Assembly (NCBI RefSeq): GCF_021602155.1
Contig: NZ_BQHY01000023.1
Span: forward strand, 1 to 64,000
Direction of reading: 5' to 3'
Source: Pseudomonas parakoreensis
GTDB lineage: Bacteria > Pseudomonadota > Gammaproteobacteria > Pseudomonadales > Pseudomonadaceae
DNA length: 64,000 nucleotides
Numbering within the stretch: the first letter of the stretch is position 1; each line of letters starts with the position of its first letter. Under the pieces are notes generated by a model. That model did no database searches and was not told the DNA's origin. It saw nothing but the letters and a program-made list of their open reading frames with translations. Below, one piece after another: positions 52,497 through 60,897 of this stretch. The position numbers and the translations under genes are program-made.

Positions 52497-52945
52497 TTTC
52501 CATCTCCGTTGATTGAGATGATCAAATCTTTTTTGTATCGGGAAAACAGCTGCATTGTGGAACTCCTTGACGTCAGTGAACTGCCACTTTTCGTTTCCAA
52601 GCGAATGGGTGGCAGCTGTACGCAGGTTGGAAACCGGGAGTCAAGGAGACCGGCACGCCCGAAGGCGTCCCACGCACAGCCGCCATAACACAAACTCGCG
52701 TTCGAAAAGAACGCCAGTGTTGTGAGCGGTGATTGCGTGACTCGACGGGTTTCCAAGCCCGATCGCTGAATGTGCAGCGATGCTTGGAGACTATCCCGCC
52801 GAAATGCAGGCCAACAAGGTTGAGGCCTGACGAAAAACGCACGTAGTGTATGTTCGCACGCAAGTCGCGGATTTTGCCTACAACCTCAGTGAGAGTCACT
52901 CGATTATTCTGGCAACCATTCTAGTTGAGCACGCAGGACTACATC
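52497..52945 (-). other. Structured leader or RNA candidate upstream of DUF3077
   Basis: On the minus strand this 449-base gap has several clean hairpins: GCGTTC-TTTTC-GAACGC (52698-52714), a GGACGCC-TTCG-GGCGTGCC stem near 52652-52671 and a CTGCCAC/GTGGCAG stem (52581-52615). The overlapping open frames (52493-52756 and 52573-52899) have unusual composition and no ribosome site, so I read the region as RNA. I recall similar sequences upstream of DUF3077 genes in other pseudomonads, possibly related to C4-like antisense RNAs, but could not verify it. Confidence 0.5.
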
Positions 52946-53152
52946 ATGAGATTGATGAGCTACAACGGCTATTTCGCCCGGTATGAGTACAGCCACGCAG
53001 ACTGCTTGTTCGTTGGCCACATCTTCGGAATAAAGGACGTTGTGGGGTTTCATGGCGATTCAGTTAATGAGCTTCGAGCAGCATTTGAAGAAGCTGTCAC
53101 TGATTATCTGAATACTCGTGTGGCGTGTAACGGGGTGGAATCCCGATCCTGA
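52946..53152 (+). CDS. Orphan, shortened HicB-family protein
   Basis: A 68-residue protein whose core (MSYNGYFARYEYSHADCLFV, then VVGFHGDSVNELRAAFEEAV and YLNTR) matches the HicB fold. It ends soon after this core and lacks a DNA-binding tail; the last residues (ACNGVESRS) are not family-like, so the 3' end is probably lost. No hicA gene is next to it. It may be a pseudogene or a stand-alone inhibitor. Confidence 0.6.
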   Translation: MRLMSYNGYFARYEYSHADCLFVGHIFGIKDVVGFHGDSVNELRAAFEEAVTDYLNTRVACNGVESRS

Positions 53153-53168
53153 ACTTTATTCATAGAAA

Positions 53169-53201
53169 ATGCCCTACAGGACCTAGCCTGCGGGGCTTTT
53201 T
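53169..53201 (+). terminator. Rho-independent terminator
   Basis: GCCCTACAGG-ACCTAG-CCTGCGGGGC followed by a T6 run, with two mismatches in the stem, downstream of the orphan HicB-like gene. Confidence 0.75.
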
Positions 53202-53239
53202 TGTTTCTGCGGGGTTTATCGAACGCCCGCCTCAGTCAC

Positions 53240-53446
53240 TCACGGCTGCGAGTGCCCCAGTTTCTGTTTGATCAGGTCATACAGTTCCTTGTGCGTCGAG
53301 TTGCGCAGCGTGTTGTCCTTGCAAGCTGTGGTCAGGAAGGTTCTCACTTCATCCTTGGCGTGCGGGTAGAGGCTGACGACGTAGTCGGCTTCGTGCGTTT
53401 GGGTGCAGTTGAAGTGCTTGTCGTCTTTCGCTTTGTCTCTCGCCAT
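53240..53446 (-). CDS. Conserved small hypothetical protein
   Basis: A 68-residue, charged, soluble protein (start MARDKAKDDKHFNCTQTHEA). AAGGAG lies at good distance from the ATG, so it is likely real. Similar short proteins with KDEVRTFLTTACKDNTLRNST-like blocks occur in pseudomonads and enterics in my memory, but I know no function. It is surrounded by other small accessory genes. Confidence 0.65.
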   Translation of the reverse strand: MARDKAKDDKHFNCTQTHEADYVVSLYPHAKDEVRTFLTTACKDNTLRNSTHKELYDLIKQKLGHSQP

Positions 53447-53601
53447 GGTGCAGCTCCTTTTTTGGGGTGAATGTTATGTGGCGCAACAGGGGCTGAATGG
53501 CCCCGTACGCTGAACAGCGTAGGGGCGCAAAAGTGCTTCGCCAGTGGTGCAGGAAAAAAAGGAAGAGGCTGTAGGAAACCGCGCTATAGCGACTGGTGGG
53601 G

Positions 53602-53793
53602 TCAGATTTCCTTCACTGGCGTTTCGCCCTGCACACCCTTGATCAACTCGATCACATGCAAACAATCCGCCTTGTTCACATACGACTCGCCACTGGCAAT
53701 CGTCTCGTGGTTGCCCGCCCTCAGCCGCCAGCGCCATTGGCCTTTGCCGGTGCTCGGGGTGCCTCGGGATTGCCTGTAGATCTCGAAATACAT
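53602..53793 (-). CDS. YegP-like single DUF1508 protein
   Basis: A 63-residue protein with one DUF1508 repeat: QWRWRLRAGNHETIASGESY followed by a helix with CLHVIELIKG. It is a half-size relative of the YegP protein at 4516-4860. AAGGAG precedes the ATG. No function is known. Confidence 0.8.
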   Translation of the reverse strand: MYFEIYRQSRGTPSTGKGQWRWRLRAGNHETIASGESYVNKADCLHVIELIKGVQGETPVKEI

Positions 53794-54069
53794 TCAGTTC
53801 GCTCCTTGCGATGGTGTTTGCGACAACCTGTGTGTCGCATCGACGCAAGCCTAGCGGAGCGAGTTTTTTTCGCTATCGGGCATTTGTTTCCAATCGTTGG
53901 CAGATGTTTCTGAGGAGTGCGGACTAGAGCGTGCGCAATGGCGTCTGGATTGGCCGGAATGTCGCCAATTGCGCCTTGCAAGGCTAACGGCGCTACTGCT
54001 TAATACGGGACGGCTCATGGCGTTGAAAATGTTTCGACGACCGACAAACACTATAAAAAGAGCATTCCC

Positions 54070-55035
54070 TTGACTGAGCATGGAACAGCACAGGCCACAC
54101 GGGTCACGTTATCGCTGGTTGTCCCGGTTTTTAACGAGGAGGACAGTCTCGACGCGTTCATTCGGCGCATTGATGAAGTCTTCCGGCACCAGACCTCGAT
54201 TGCTCTGGAACTGTTGTTCGTCAATGACGGCAGTACCGATGCCACGCTTGAGGGGCTGCTGGAACGTCAGCAGCACGACGCGCGTTTGCGCATCGTCGAC
54301 CTGAGCCGCAATTTCGGCAAGGAGGCCGCCTTGTCCGCTGGCCTGCAGATCGCCACCGGGCAGATCATTGTCCCCATCGATGCCGACCTGCAGGACCCGC
54401 CCGAAGTCATTCTGCAAATGATCGAGCGCTGGCGCGAAGGCTATGAAGTCGTGCTCGGCCATCGCATCAGTCGCCGCAGCGACACCTGGGCCAAGCAGAC
54501 TTCCGCCCACTGGTTCTATCGCCTGCACAACAAGATTGCCGAGCAACCGCTGCCGGAAAACGTCGGTGATTTCCGTCTGATGGACCGTTGCGTGGTCGAC
54601 GCCTTGCTGACCTTGCCCGAGTCCCGGCGCTTCATGAAGGGCATGTTTGCCTGGGTGGGGTTTCGCACCACCCATGTGGATTACGAGCGGCCCGAGCGCG
54701 TGGCAGGGCAGAGCAAGTTCAACGGCTGGCGGCTGTGGAATTTTGCCCTCGAGGGCATCACCAGTTTCAGTACCGAACCGCTGCGAATCTGGACTTACAT
54801 CGGCGCGGTGGTCTCGCTGGTATCGTTTGCCTTCGCCATTTTTATTGTGGTGCGCACACTGATCCACGGCATCGACATGCCCGGTTATGCCTCGTTGATG
54901 GTAGCCGTGACGTTCCTCGGTGGCCTGCAGTTGATCGGCATCGGCGTACTCGGCGAGTACCTGGGGCGCACTTACATCGAATCCAAACGCCGGCCGGTTT
55001 TTCTGGTGCGTCGCGTCTATGACCCCAAGGACTGA
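54070..55035 (+). CDS. GT2 glycosyltransferase, polyprenyl-phosphate sugar type (GtrB/ArnC-like)
   Basis: A 321-residue membrane glycosyltransferase with a TTG start (no in-frame ATG nearby; AAAGAG upstream). The GT-A domain starts TLSLVVPVFNEEDSLDAFI and has the DXD-type VPIDADLQDPPEVI. Two C-terminal membrane helices lie at about residues 238-260 and 272-295. Enzymes of this type load a sugar onto undecaprenyl phosphate. It is first in a four-gene operon with a methyltransferase, a GtrA flippase and a large membrane protein. Confidence 0.9.
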   Translation: MTEHGTAQATRVTLSLVVPVFNEEDSLDAFIRRIDEVFRHQTSIALELLFVNDGSTDATLEGLLERQQHDARLRIVDLSRNFGKEAALSAGLQIATGQIIVPIDADLQDPPEVILQMIERWREGYEVVLGHRISRRSDTWAKQTSAHWFYRLHNKIAEQPLPENVGDFRLMDRCVVDALLTLPESRRFMKGMFAWVGFRTTHVDYERPERVAGQSKFNGWRLWNFALEGITSFSTEPLRIWTYIGAVVSLVSFAFAIFIVVRTLIHGIDMPGYASLMVAVTFLGGLQLIGIGVLGEYLGRTYIESKRRPVFLVRRVYDPKD

Positions 55036-55038
55036 TAC

Positions 55039-55749
55039 ATGGATCTCAAGGAAACCGACATCCTCGGCGACAGCATCGGCGAGCATTGGTATTACTGCTC
55101 CAAAGCGGCGGCAACGCGTCGTCTGCTCGGTGAGGCACCGATCACGCGGATTCTCGACGTGGGCGCCGGATCGGGTTTTTTTTCGCATCATCTGTTGACC
55201 CAAACCTCGGCGCAGGAGGCGTGGTGCGTCGATATCAGCTACCCAGCCGATTCTGATGCAAGCACTGCCGGCAAACCGGTGCATTATCGTCGCGATATCG
55301 AAGCCGTCGACGCGGACCTGGTGCTGCTGATGGACGTGCTGGAGCATGTCGACGACGACCTCGGCCTGCTCAAGGCTTACGTCGATAAAGTGCCGTCCGG
55401 CAGCCGTTTCCTGATGACCGTGCCGGCGTTCCAGTTTCTGTGGAGCGGGCATGACGACTTCCTCGAACACAAACGCCGCTACACCCTGGCGCAGTTTGAA
55501 GCCCTGGCCCGTGACGCCGGCTTGACTGTGCAGCGCGGTGCCTACTATTTCGGCGCGGTGTTTCCGATCGCGGCGGTCTTGCGTTTGCTGCCCCAAGGCC
55601 CGCAGGCCGCCGCGCCGCAGTCTCAACTCAAGCGTCATCATCCGTTGGTCAACGGCGTGCTCAAGACCCTCTGCCGCCTTGAACTGCCGCTGATGCGGAT
55701 GAACCGTCTGGCTGGTCTGAGCGTGTTTGTGCTGGCGTGCAAACCGTGA
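55039..55749 (+). CDS. Class I SAM-dependent methyltransferase of the glycan cluster
   Basis: A 236-residue enzyme with motif I RILDVGAGSGFFSHHL (near residue 37) and DLVLLMDVLEHVDDD (near 93), a Methyltransf_23-type pattern. It is 3 bases after the glycosyltransferase stop and its end overlaps the GtrA start. Context suggests methylation of a sugar or lipid-linked intermediate. The substrate is unknown. Confidence 0.87.
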   Translation: MDLKETDILGDSIGEHWYYCSKAAATRRLLGEAPITRILDVGAGSGFFSHHLLTQTSAQEAWCVDISYPADSDASTAGKPVHYRRDIEAVDADLVLLMDVLEHVDDDLGLLKAYVDKVPSGSRFLMTVPAFQFLWSGHDDFLEHKRRYTLAQFEALARDAGLTVQRGAYYFGAVFPIAAVLRLLPQGPQAAAPQSQLKRHHPLVNGVLKTLCRLELPLMRMNRLAGLSVFVLACKP

Positions 55750-56132
55750 CTTCAGCCGACCGATCGGCGTTGATCCAGCGCGGTTTGCGCTTTGCCGTGA
55801 CCGGGCTGTTCGTCACCGCGCTGCATGCGCTGGTGGCGGTGCTGTTCATCAACTTCGTGGCCCCGCAACCGCCGTTGGCCAACGGTGTGGCATTCGCTGT
55901 GGCTACGGTGGTGTCCTACGTGATCAACACCACCTGGAGTTTCTCCGCGCGGCTGCATGGCAGAACATTGGTGCGGTTCATGCTGGTGTCCTTCGGCGGG
56001 TTCTTGCTGGCGATGTTCGTTGCGTGGGCAGCGCAATTGGCTGGACTGCACTATTTGCTGGGCATCGGTGCCGTGGCACTGATCATTCCGGCGTTCACCT
56101 TTGTGCTGCACAATTTCTGGACGTATCGATGA
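55737..56132 (+). CDS. GtrA-family flippase-like membrane protein
   Basis: A 131-residue protein with four membrane helices, the GtrA pattern (GLRFAVTGLFVTALHALVAV, then NGVAFAVATVVSYVINTTWSF and a final HNFWTYR). GtrA proteins are thought to flip undecaprenyl-phosphate-linked sugars. The GTG at 55737 overlaps the methyltransferase gene; a GTG at 55746 is also possible. Its stop overlaps the next ATG (ATGA). Confidence 0.9.
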   Translation: MQTVTSADRSALIQRGLRFAVTGLFVTALHALVAVLFINFVAPQPPLANGVAFAVATVVSYVINTTWSFSARLHGRTLVRFMLVSFGGFLLAMFVAWAAQLAGLHYLLGIGAVALIIPAFTFVLHNFWTYR

Positions 56133-58213
56133 AAGGCTTGAACAAGCATCCGGCCTTGGCGCTGTTGCCGCTCCTGCTGGGAGCGCTGGCGTTTTTTCTG
56201 GTAATCGGCCCGCGTGCCCTTGATCCGCAAAACATTGCCTGGCTCAAGGACGGCGACCCGGCGACGCATTACCTGGGCTGGGTGTTCTTCCGCCATTCTC
56301 CATGGTCCTTTCCGCTCGGGCTGAATCCGTCCTATGGAATGGAGTTGGGCAGTGCGATCATTTTTTCCGATTCCAATCCGCTGCTGGCGTTGCTGTTCAA
56401 GCCGTTCGGTGCGTGGCTGCCGGAAACATTCCAGTACTTCGGCATGTGGTTGTTGCTGTGTTTCGTTCTGCAGGCCTGGTTTGCCTGGAAGCTGCTCGGC
56501 TTGATCACCGACAACCCCGTGTTGCGCCTGCTCGGCACAGGGCTCCTGGTGTTTTCGCCGCCGATGTTTCTGCGTACCGGTGGACATCTTTCGCTGGTCG
56601 GGCACTTCCTGATTCTCGCGGCGTTGTATCTGGCACTCCACCCGGCACTCGAGCGCCGACGTTTGGCGTGGGCAGCATTGCTCGCCGTGACGGCATTGGT
56701 TCACGCTTACCTGTTGGGCATGGTGGCGCTGATCTGGGTCGCGGATCTGTTTGGCAAGTTGTGGGCTGGCAAGCTGACGCGCCGTCAGGTCTTTATCGAG
56801 CTGGGCGGCTTGTTCGTGCTGGTGAGCGTGTGCTGCTGGCAGGCGGGTTATTTCAGTATTACCGATGGCGCGGCGGGCGGCGGTTTCGGCTTTTATCGAA
56901 TGAACTTGTTGTCGCTGGTGGATCCAGACGGTTGGTCATTTGTCTTGCCGGGCATCCCCAAGGGCGCAGGCGATTACGAAGGTTTCAACTACCTGGGGCT
57001 GGGTGTCCTGTTGCTGCTGCCGCTGGCCGCTATCGGCTGGTACAAAAGTGGTATCTCGTTGAAGGCTTTGTTGTGCAGTCGCCCGTCCTTGTTGCTGGCG
57101 TTGATCGGATTAACGCTGTTCGCGCTGTCGAACCAGATCGGATTCGGCCTGCAGACGTTCAGCTATCTGCTGCCAGAATTCGTGCTGCGTGCAGCGAGTA
57201 TTTTTCGTGCCTCGGGTCGGATGTTCTGGCCGGTGTTTTACGCCATCGTGATATTGCTGACTTATCTGGTGGTGCGCGGCTATCGAACGCGAGTCGCCAT
57301 GGGGCTGCTGGCGCTGGCGTTAATGGTGCAAGTCACCGACACCCGGATTGCCTGGGCAGGTTTGAGAGCAGCGAAAATGCTGCCCGAAGCGTCGGCCTGG
57401 GCCAGCCCGATGCATGATCCGTTCTGGGCCAGTGCGGCGGCGCACTACAAGAGCATCCGTGCCGTGATGCCGAAAAATCAACCGGACCAGTGGCAGGCGA
57501 TTGCCGATTTCGCCGCCACCCATGGGCTGGAAACCGACGCGGCTTACCTGGGGCGTACGAGCCCCAAGGCGCTGGACAAGCTGTCGCTCACGACGCAAAG
57601 CCAACTCGCCAGCGGCCAGTACGACAGCGATTCGCTGTACATCCTCGATGACGACGCGCTGGAGTTGGCGGTCAAGAGCATCCACAGCGAAACCGATCTG
57701 TTGACCCGCGTCGACGACTTTGTCGTGCTGGCCCCGGGCTGGAAACACTGTAATGACTGTCTGGCGATGGTCGATCAGGGGCGTGCGCTGTCGGCGATAC
57801 CCTTGAGCCAGCCGGGGCTGGTGCAGACGTTCAACCGCAGCACTCGGCAACTGGTCAAAGGCTGGTCCACACCGGAAGCCTGGGGCACCTGGAGTGACGG
57901 ACAGGATGCGCAACTGCTGCTGCGCGTGGCCCCCGGGTCGCATGCGCTGGTGATTGAGGCGCTGGCGTTTGCCATGCCGCCGAACCTCAGTCAGCGGGTG
58001 ATCGTCAGCATCAATGGCGTCGAGGCGCTGTCGACGCGTCTGACCCAGGTGCAGGGCAATCGGCTGGAAATTCCGCTCAGCGCGGCGCAGGTCGTCGAGG
58101 AGTATCTGAATGTCCAGCTGCATCTGCCAGATGCGGTCAGCCCGAAAAAACTCGGGTTCAATGACGATGCGCGAGTCATGGGGCTGGGATTGCAAACCCT
58201 GACGGTGCAGTGA
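56129..58213 (+). CDS. Large membrane protein, DUF6311-like, probable GT-C type transferase
   Basis: A 694-residue protein. The first 400 residues hold about ten membrane helices, with a WLKDGDPATHYLGWVFFRH loop after the first helix, where GT-C enzymes carry acidic catalytic residues (here D41, D43 region). The last 280 residues form a soluble, likely periplasmic domain. I recall this layout as DUF6311. With GT2, GtrA and a methyltransferase it probably transfers a sugar to a cell-surface polymer. The start ATG overlaps the GtrA stop by four bases. Confidence 0.75.
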   Translation: MKGLNKHPALALLPLLLGALAFFLVIGPRALDPQNIAWLKDGDPATHYLGWVFFRHSPWSFPLGLNPSYGMELGSAIIFSDSNPLLALLFKPFGAWLPETFQYFGMWLLLCFVLQAWFAWKLLGLITDNPVLRLLGTGLLVFSPPMFLRTGGHLSLVGHFLILAALYLALHPALERRRLAWAALLAVTALVHAYLLGMVALIWVADLFGKLWAGKLTRRQVFIELGGLFVLVSVCCWQAGYFSITDGAAGGGFGFYRMNLLSLVDPDGWSFVLPGIPKGAGDYEGFNYLGLGVLLLLPLAAIGWYKSGISLKALLCSRPSLLLALIGLTLFALSNQIGFGLQTFSYLLPEFVLRAASIFRASGRMFWPVFYAIVILLTYLVVRGYRTRVAMGLLALALMVQVTDTRIAWAGLRAAKMLPEASAWASPMHDPFWASAAAHYKSIRAVMPKNQPDQWQAIADFAATHGLETDAAYLGRTSPKALDKLSLTTQSQLASGQYDSDSLYILDDDALELAVKSIHSETDLLTRVDDFVVLAPGWKHCNDCLAMVDQGRALSAIPLSQPGLVQTFNRSTRQLVKGWSTPEAWGTWSDGQDAQLLLRVAPGSHALVIEALAFAMPPNLSQRVIVSINGVEALSTRLTQVQGNRLEIPLSAAQVVEEYLNVQLHLPDAVSPKKLGFNDDARVMGLGLQTLTVQ

Positions 58214-58301
58214 AATTGTCGAACAAACCGCCAATCGTCTGATAGACGCCGATCCCAAGGACTTCATACACTGCCAGCAGTCTGGGGATCGGGGGCAATG
58301 G

Positions 58302-59222
58302 ATGAATCGAAATGAATTACGCAAGGCCGACATCAACCTGATGGTGGTGTTCGAGACCTTGATGCTCGAACGCAACGTCACCCGGGCGGCAGAGAAGCTG
58401 TTTCTCGGCCAGCCGACCATTAGCTCGGCCCTCAATCGCTTGCGCGCGATGTTCAATGACCCGCTGTTCATCCGCGTCGGCCATCGCATGGAACCGACCG
58501 CCCGCGCCGAAGAGTTGTTCAGGTATCTGTCGCCGGCGCTCGACTCGCTGTCGGTGGCGCTGAGCCTGACCCACGACTTCGACCCCGCGGTGAGCAACAT
58601 GACGTTCCGGATCGGCCTGTCCGATGATGTCGAGTTCGGCCTGTTGCCGCCGCTGTTGCGGGCACTGCGCCAGGAGGCGCCGAGCGTGGTGTTCGTGGTG
58701 CAACACGTCGACTACTGGCGCATTCCCGATCTGCTGGCGGCCGGCGACATTACCGTCGGCATCAGCCAGACCCGTGGCTTGCCGGCCAATGCCAAACGCA
58801 AGCTGCTGCGGCATATCCAGCCGAGCATCCTGCGTGCCGACGCCTCGGATTCGCCGCTGACCCTCGACGAATACTGTTCACGCCCGCACGTACTGGTGTC
58901 GCACACGGCCAACATCAGCGGTTATGCCGATGAGTGGCTGGCGGAAATCGGCCGCACCCGGCATGTGGTGCTGTCGGTGCCGCAATACAGTGCGCTGCCG
59001 GCGTTGCTCGCCGGTACCGACCTGATCGCCAGCCTGCCGGACTATACCGCCGAAGCCATGGCGGCTTCTGGTCGACTGTTCAAAGAACCGTTCCCGTTCA
59101 AGACCCCGATGCTGGACCTGTCGATGGTCTGGCTCAGCCATGTCGACAGCGATCCGGCCGAACGCTGGCTGCGTTCGCGGCTTGAGGCATTCATGAGCGA
59201 ACGGCCACTGACCGCGCCCTGA
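58302..59222 (+). CDS. LysR-family transcriptional regulator
   Basis: A 306-residue LysR protein. HTH region AAEKLFLGQPTISSALNRLR at about residues 29-48; the effector domain starts near residue 95. The subgroup resembles the NodD/LinR-type (RKADINLMVVFETLMLERNV). It is 88 bases after the glycan operon and 170 bases before the isomerase gene. Its target is not clear. A degenerate REPIN follows. Confidence 0.9.
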   Translation: MNRNELRKADINLMVVFETLMLERNVTRAAEKLFLGQPTISSALNRLRAMFNDPLFIRVGHRMEPTARAEELFRYLSPALDSLSVALSLTHDFDPAVSNMTFRIGLSDDVEFGLLPPLLRALRQEAPSVVFVVQHVDYWRIPDLLAAGDITVGISQTRGLPANAKRKLLRHIQPSILRADASDSPLTLDEYCSRPHVLVSHTANISGYADEWLAEIGRTRHVVLSVPQYSALPALLAGTDLIASLPDYTAEAMAASGRLFKEPFPFKTPMLDLSMVWLSHVDSDPAERWLRSRLEAFMSERPLTAP

Positions 59223-59239
59223 ATCCCACCACAAATCTC

Positions 59240-59322
59240 CCCTGTGGGAGCGAGCCTGCTCGCGAAAGCGCAGTATCAGACAACATTGATGTGACTGACA
59301 CGCCCTCATCGCGAGCAGGCAA
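59240..59322. repeat. Decayed REPIN, family B
   Basis: A good left arm (TGTGGGAGCGAGCCTGCTCG) and a broken right arm (CATCGCGAGCAGGCAAAAAA then GCGGGAGCTGGG). The right arm has lost its inner half. Confidence 0.7.
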
Positions 59323-59392
59323 AAAACCGCGCGGGAGCTGGGCAGTGCTGTGATATATGTACGACCTTTCTGCCGACTGACTGGAGCACCGC

Positions 59393-59758
59393 ATGCCACA
59401 TCTGCACATGGAATACACCGCCAACCTGCCGCAACTGAACGCGGATGTGGCGTTGATCCGTCTCAACAACACGCTGGTGGGGTCTGGTCAGTTCGCGGCG
59501 GAGTTCGATATCAAGAGCCGGGCGGTGAAGGTCGAGACTTTCAAGGTGGGCACCGGCATGGGCGAACGCGCCTTTGTCCACGTGAAACTGGCGCTGCTCA
59601 GCGGTCGTTCGCCGCAAATCAAGAAGCAGCTCTCGGAAAGTCTGTTGGCGGTGTTGCAGGATCTGTGCGAGTGGCCGGCCGGGGTTGAAGTGCAGCTCTG
59701 TGTGGAGTTGCTCGATATCGACCGCGATTCCTACACCAAGACCGCCATCGGCGTGTAG
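59393..59758 (+). CDS. hpcD: 5-carboxymethyl-2-hydroxymuconate delta-isomerase family protein
   Basis: A 121-residue tautomerase-fold enzyme. Proline 2 is next to the initiator Met and becomes the catalytic N-terminal proline (MPHLHMEYTANL). The family isomerises 5-carboxymethyl-2-hydroxymuconate in homoprotocatechuate breakdown. None of the other pathway genes is nearby, so the role here may differ. It faces a convergent LysR gene three bases away. Confidence 0.82.
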   Translation: MPHLHMEYTANLPQLNADVALIRLNNTLVGSGQFAAEFDIKSRAVKVETFKVGTGMGERAFVHVKLALLSGRSPQIKKQLSESLLAVLQDLCEWPAGVEVQLCVELLDIDRDSYTKTAIGV

Positions 59759-59761
59759 GAC

Positions 59762-60697
59762 TCAGGCCGCTTCCAGCTCATTGCAGACCTTGATGACCTG
59801 CTCGCGCAGCCAGACGTTGGCGCTGTCCTGATCGGCGTTCTGGCTCCATTGCATGTCGAGGGTGAACCCCGGCAGGCCGTTCGGCGCTTCGCAGTGATTG
59901 AACACCGCGTCGTTGGTCAGCAGACGCTGGATACGCCGGGGCAGGGTGAGGATGAAGTCGGTGCCGGTGATCATTTTCAGGGCCGCGCTGTAGCTGTTGG
60001 AACGGGCGACGATTTGCCGTTTCTGCGCCTGACGGGCCAGCCAGCCATCGACCATGTTGGTGCTGGACGTCCACGGTGTCGGGAACACATGGCGCCGCTC
60101 GGTGAAGGCCTGCAGGCTCAGGCGCGGTTCCAGCGGCGTGGCGCGTTTGTCGAAGACGCAGACCAGATCGTCTTCCAGCAGCATTCGCGACTTGAGGTCG
60201 GTGTGGCTGCGGTGGAAGTTGGGGCCGAAACAGATGACCAGATCGAGGCTGCCTTCGCGCAGTTCGTCGGCGGGTACGTCGGTCTCGAACTTGTGCATGT
60301 TGACCACCACCGGCAAATCGTCGAAGTCGAAACGCTTCAACAGGCGTGGCAACACCAGTTGCTCGAAGTATTCCGGCGCACAGATGTTGAAGGTTTTCGC
60401 TTGGTGGGTCGGGTCGAAGGCCGGGGCACCGGCATGGCACAGGTTGATGCTTTCGAGAATTTTCTGCACATGGCCGTACATGGTGCCGGCCTTGTAGGTG
60501 GGGCGCATGCCCGTGCGGGTGTTGATGAACAGATCGTCTTCGAAACTGGTGCGCAATTTTTTCAGGCAGTAGCTGACAGTGGACTGGCTGACGCACAGCG
60601 TCTCCGAGACATCCGTGACGCTGCTTTGCTCATACACGGCGATAAACACCATGAGGTCCTGCATGTCGAGCTTTCGAAGCAAGTTACTGTTCAGCAT
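59762..60697 (-). CDS. LysR-family transcriptional regulator
   Basis: A 311-residue LysR protein with HTH segment VSETLCVSQSTVSYCLKKLR (about residues 29-48) and an effector domain from about residue 92. The start LRKLDMQDLMVFIAVYEQSS is usual. Convergent to hpcD (3-base gap) and divergent from no close gene: the next upstream gene is 200 bases away on the same strand and is transcribed first. The target is unknown. Confidence 0.9.
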   Translation of the reverse strand: MLNSNLLRKLDMQDLMVFIAVYEQSSVTDVSETLCVSQSTVSYCLKKLRTSFEDDLFINTRTGMRPTYKAGTMYGHVQKILESINLCHAGAPAFDPTHQAKTFNICAPEYFEQLVLPRLLKRFDFDDLPVVVNMHKFETDVPADELREGSLDLVICFGPNFHRSHTDLKSRMLLEDDLVCVFDKRATPLEPRLSLQAFTERRHVFPTPWTSSTNMVDGWLARQAQKRQIVARSNSYSAALKMITGTDFILTLPRRIQRLLTNDAVFNHCEAPNGLPGFTLDMQWSQNADQDSANVWLREQVIKVCNELEAA

Positions 60698-60897
60698 CCG
60701 TTCCGTCTCGCTGTGCTCCTTGCGCTGAATCCGCGCAAACGTGTGCGCATGATCGTAACGGAACGATGGTGCCAGGACAAAGCCTTGTAGGACGATTCAA
60801 TGTCAGTTGTGGGACAGAAAGTTTTAGCAACACGACGTCGCCAGATAAACCGTAAAAAGATGGCAAGAAGCCTCTACCCCGGCGATGGTATCTGGCT

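Noticed and set aside
52493-52899. Two overlapping minus-strand reading frames upstream of DUF3077 as protein genes
   Set aside because: No ribosome site, unusual residue composition, and the DNA forms several strong hairpins in the same strand. Treated as a structured RNA candidate.
49843-53900. Search for an integrase and a second copy of the tRNA-Ser 3' end as proof of an integrative element
   Set aside because: Neither was found by eye, so no mobile element or attachment site is annotated; the TTTGTAGCA direct repeat alone is too weak.
54109-58600. Long antisense frames (54109-55641 and 57320-58600) opposite the glycan cluster
   Set aside because: Both are shadows of overlapping, motif-supported plus-strand genes.
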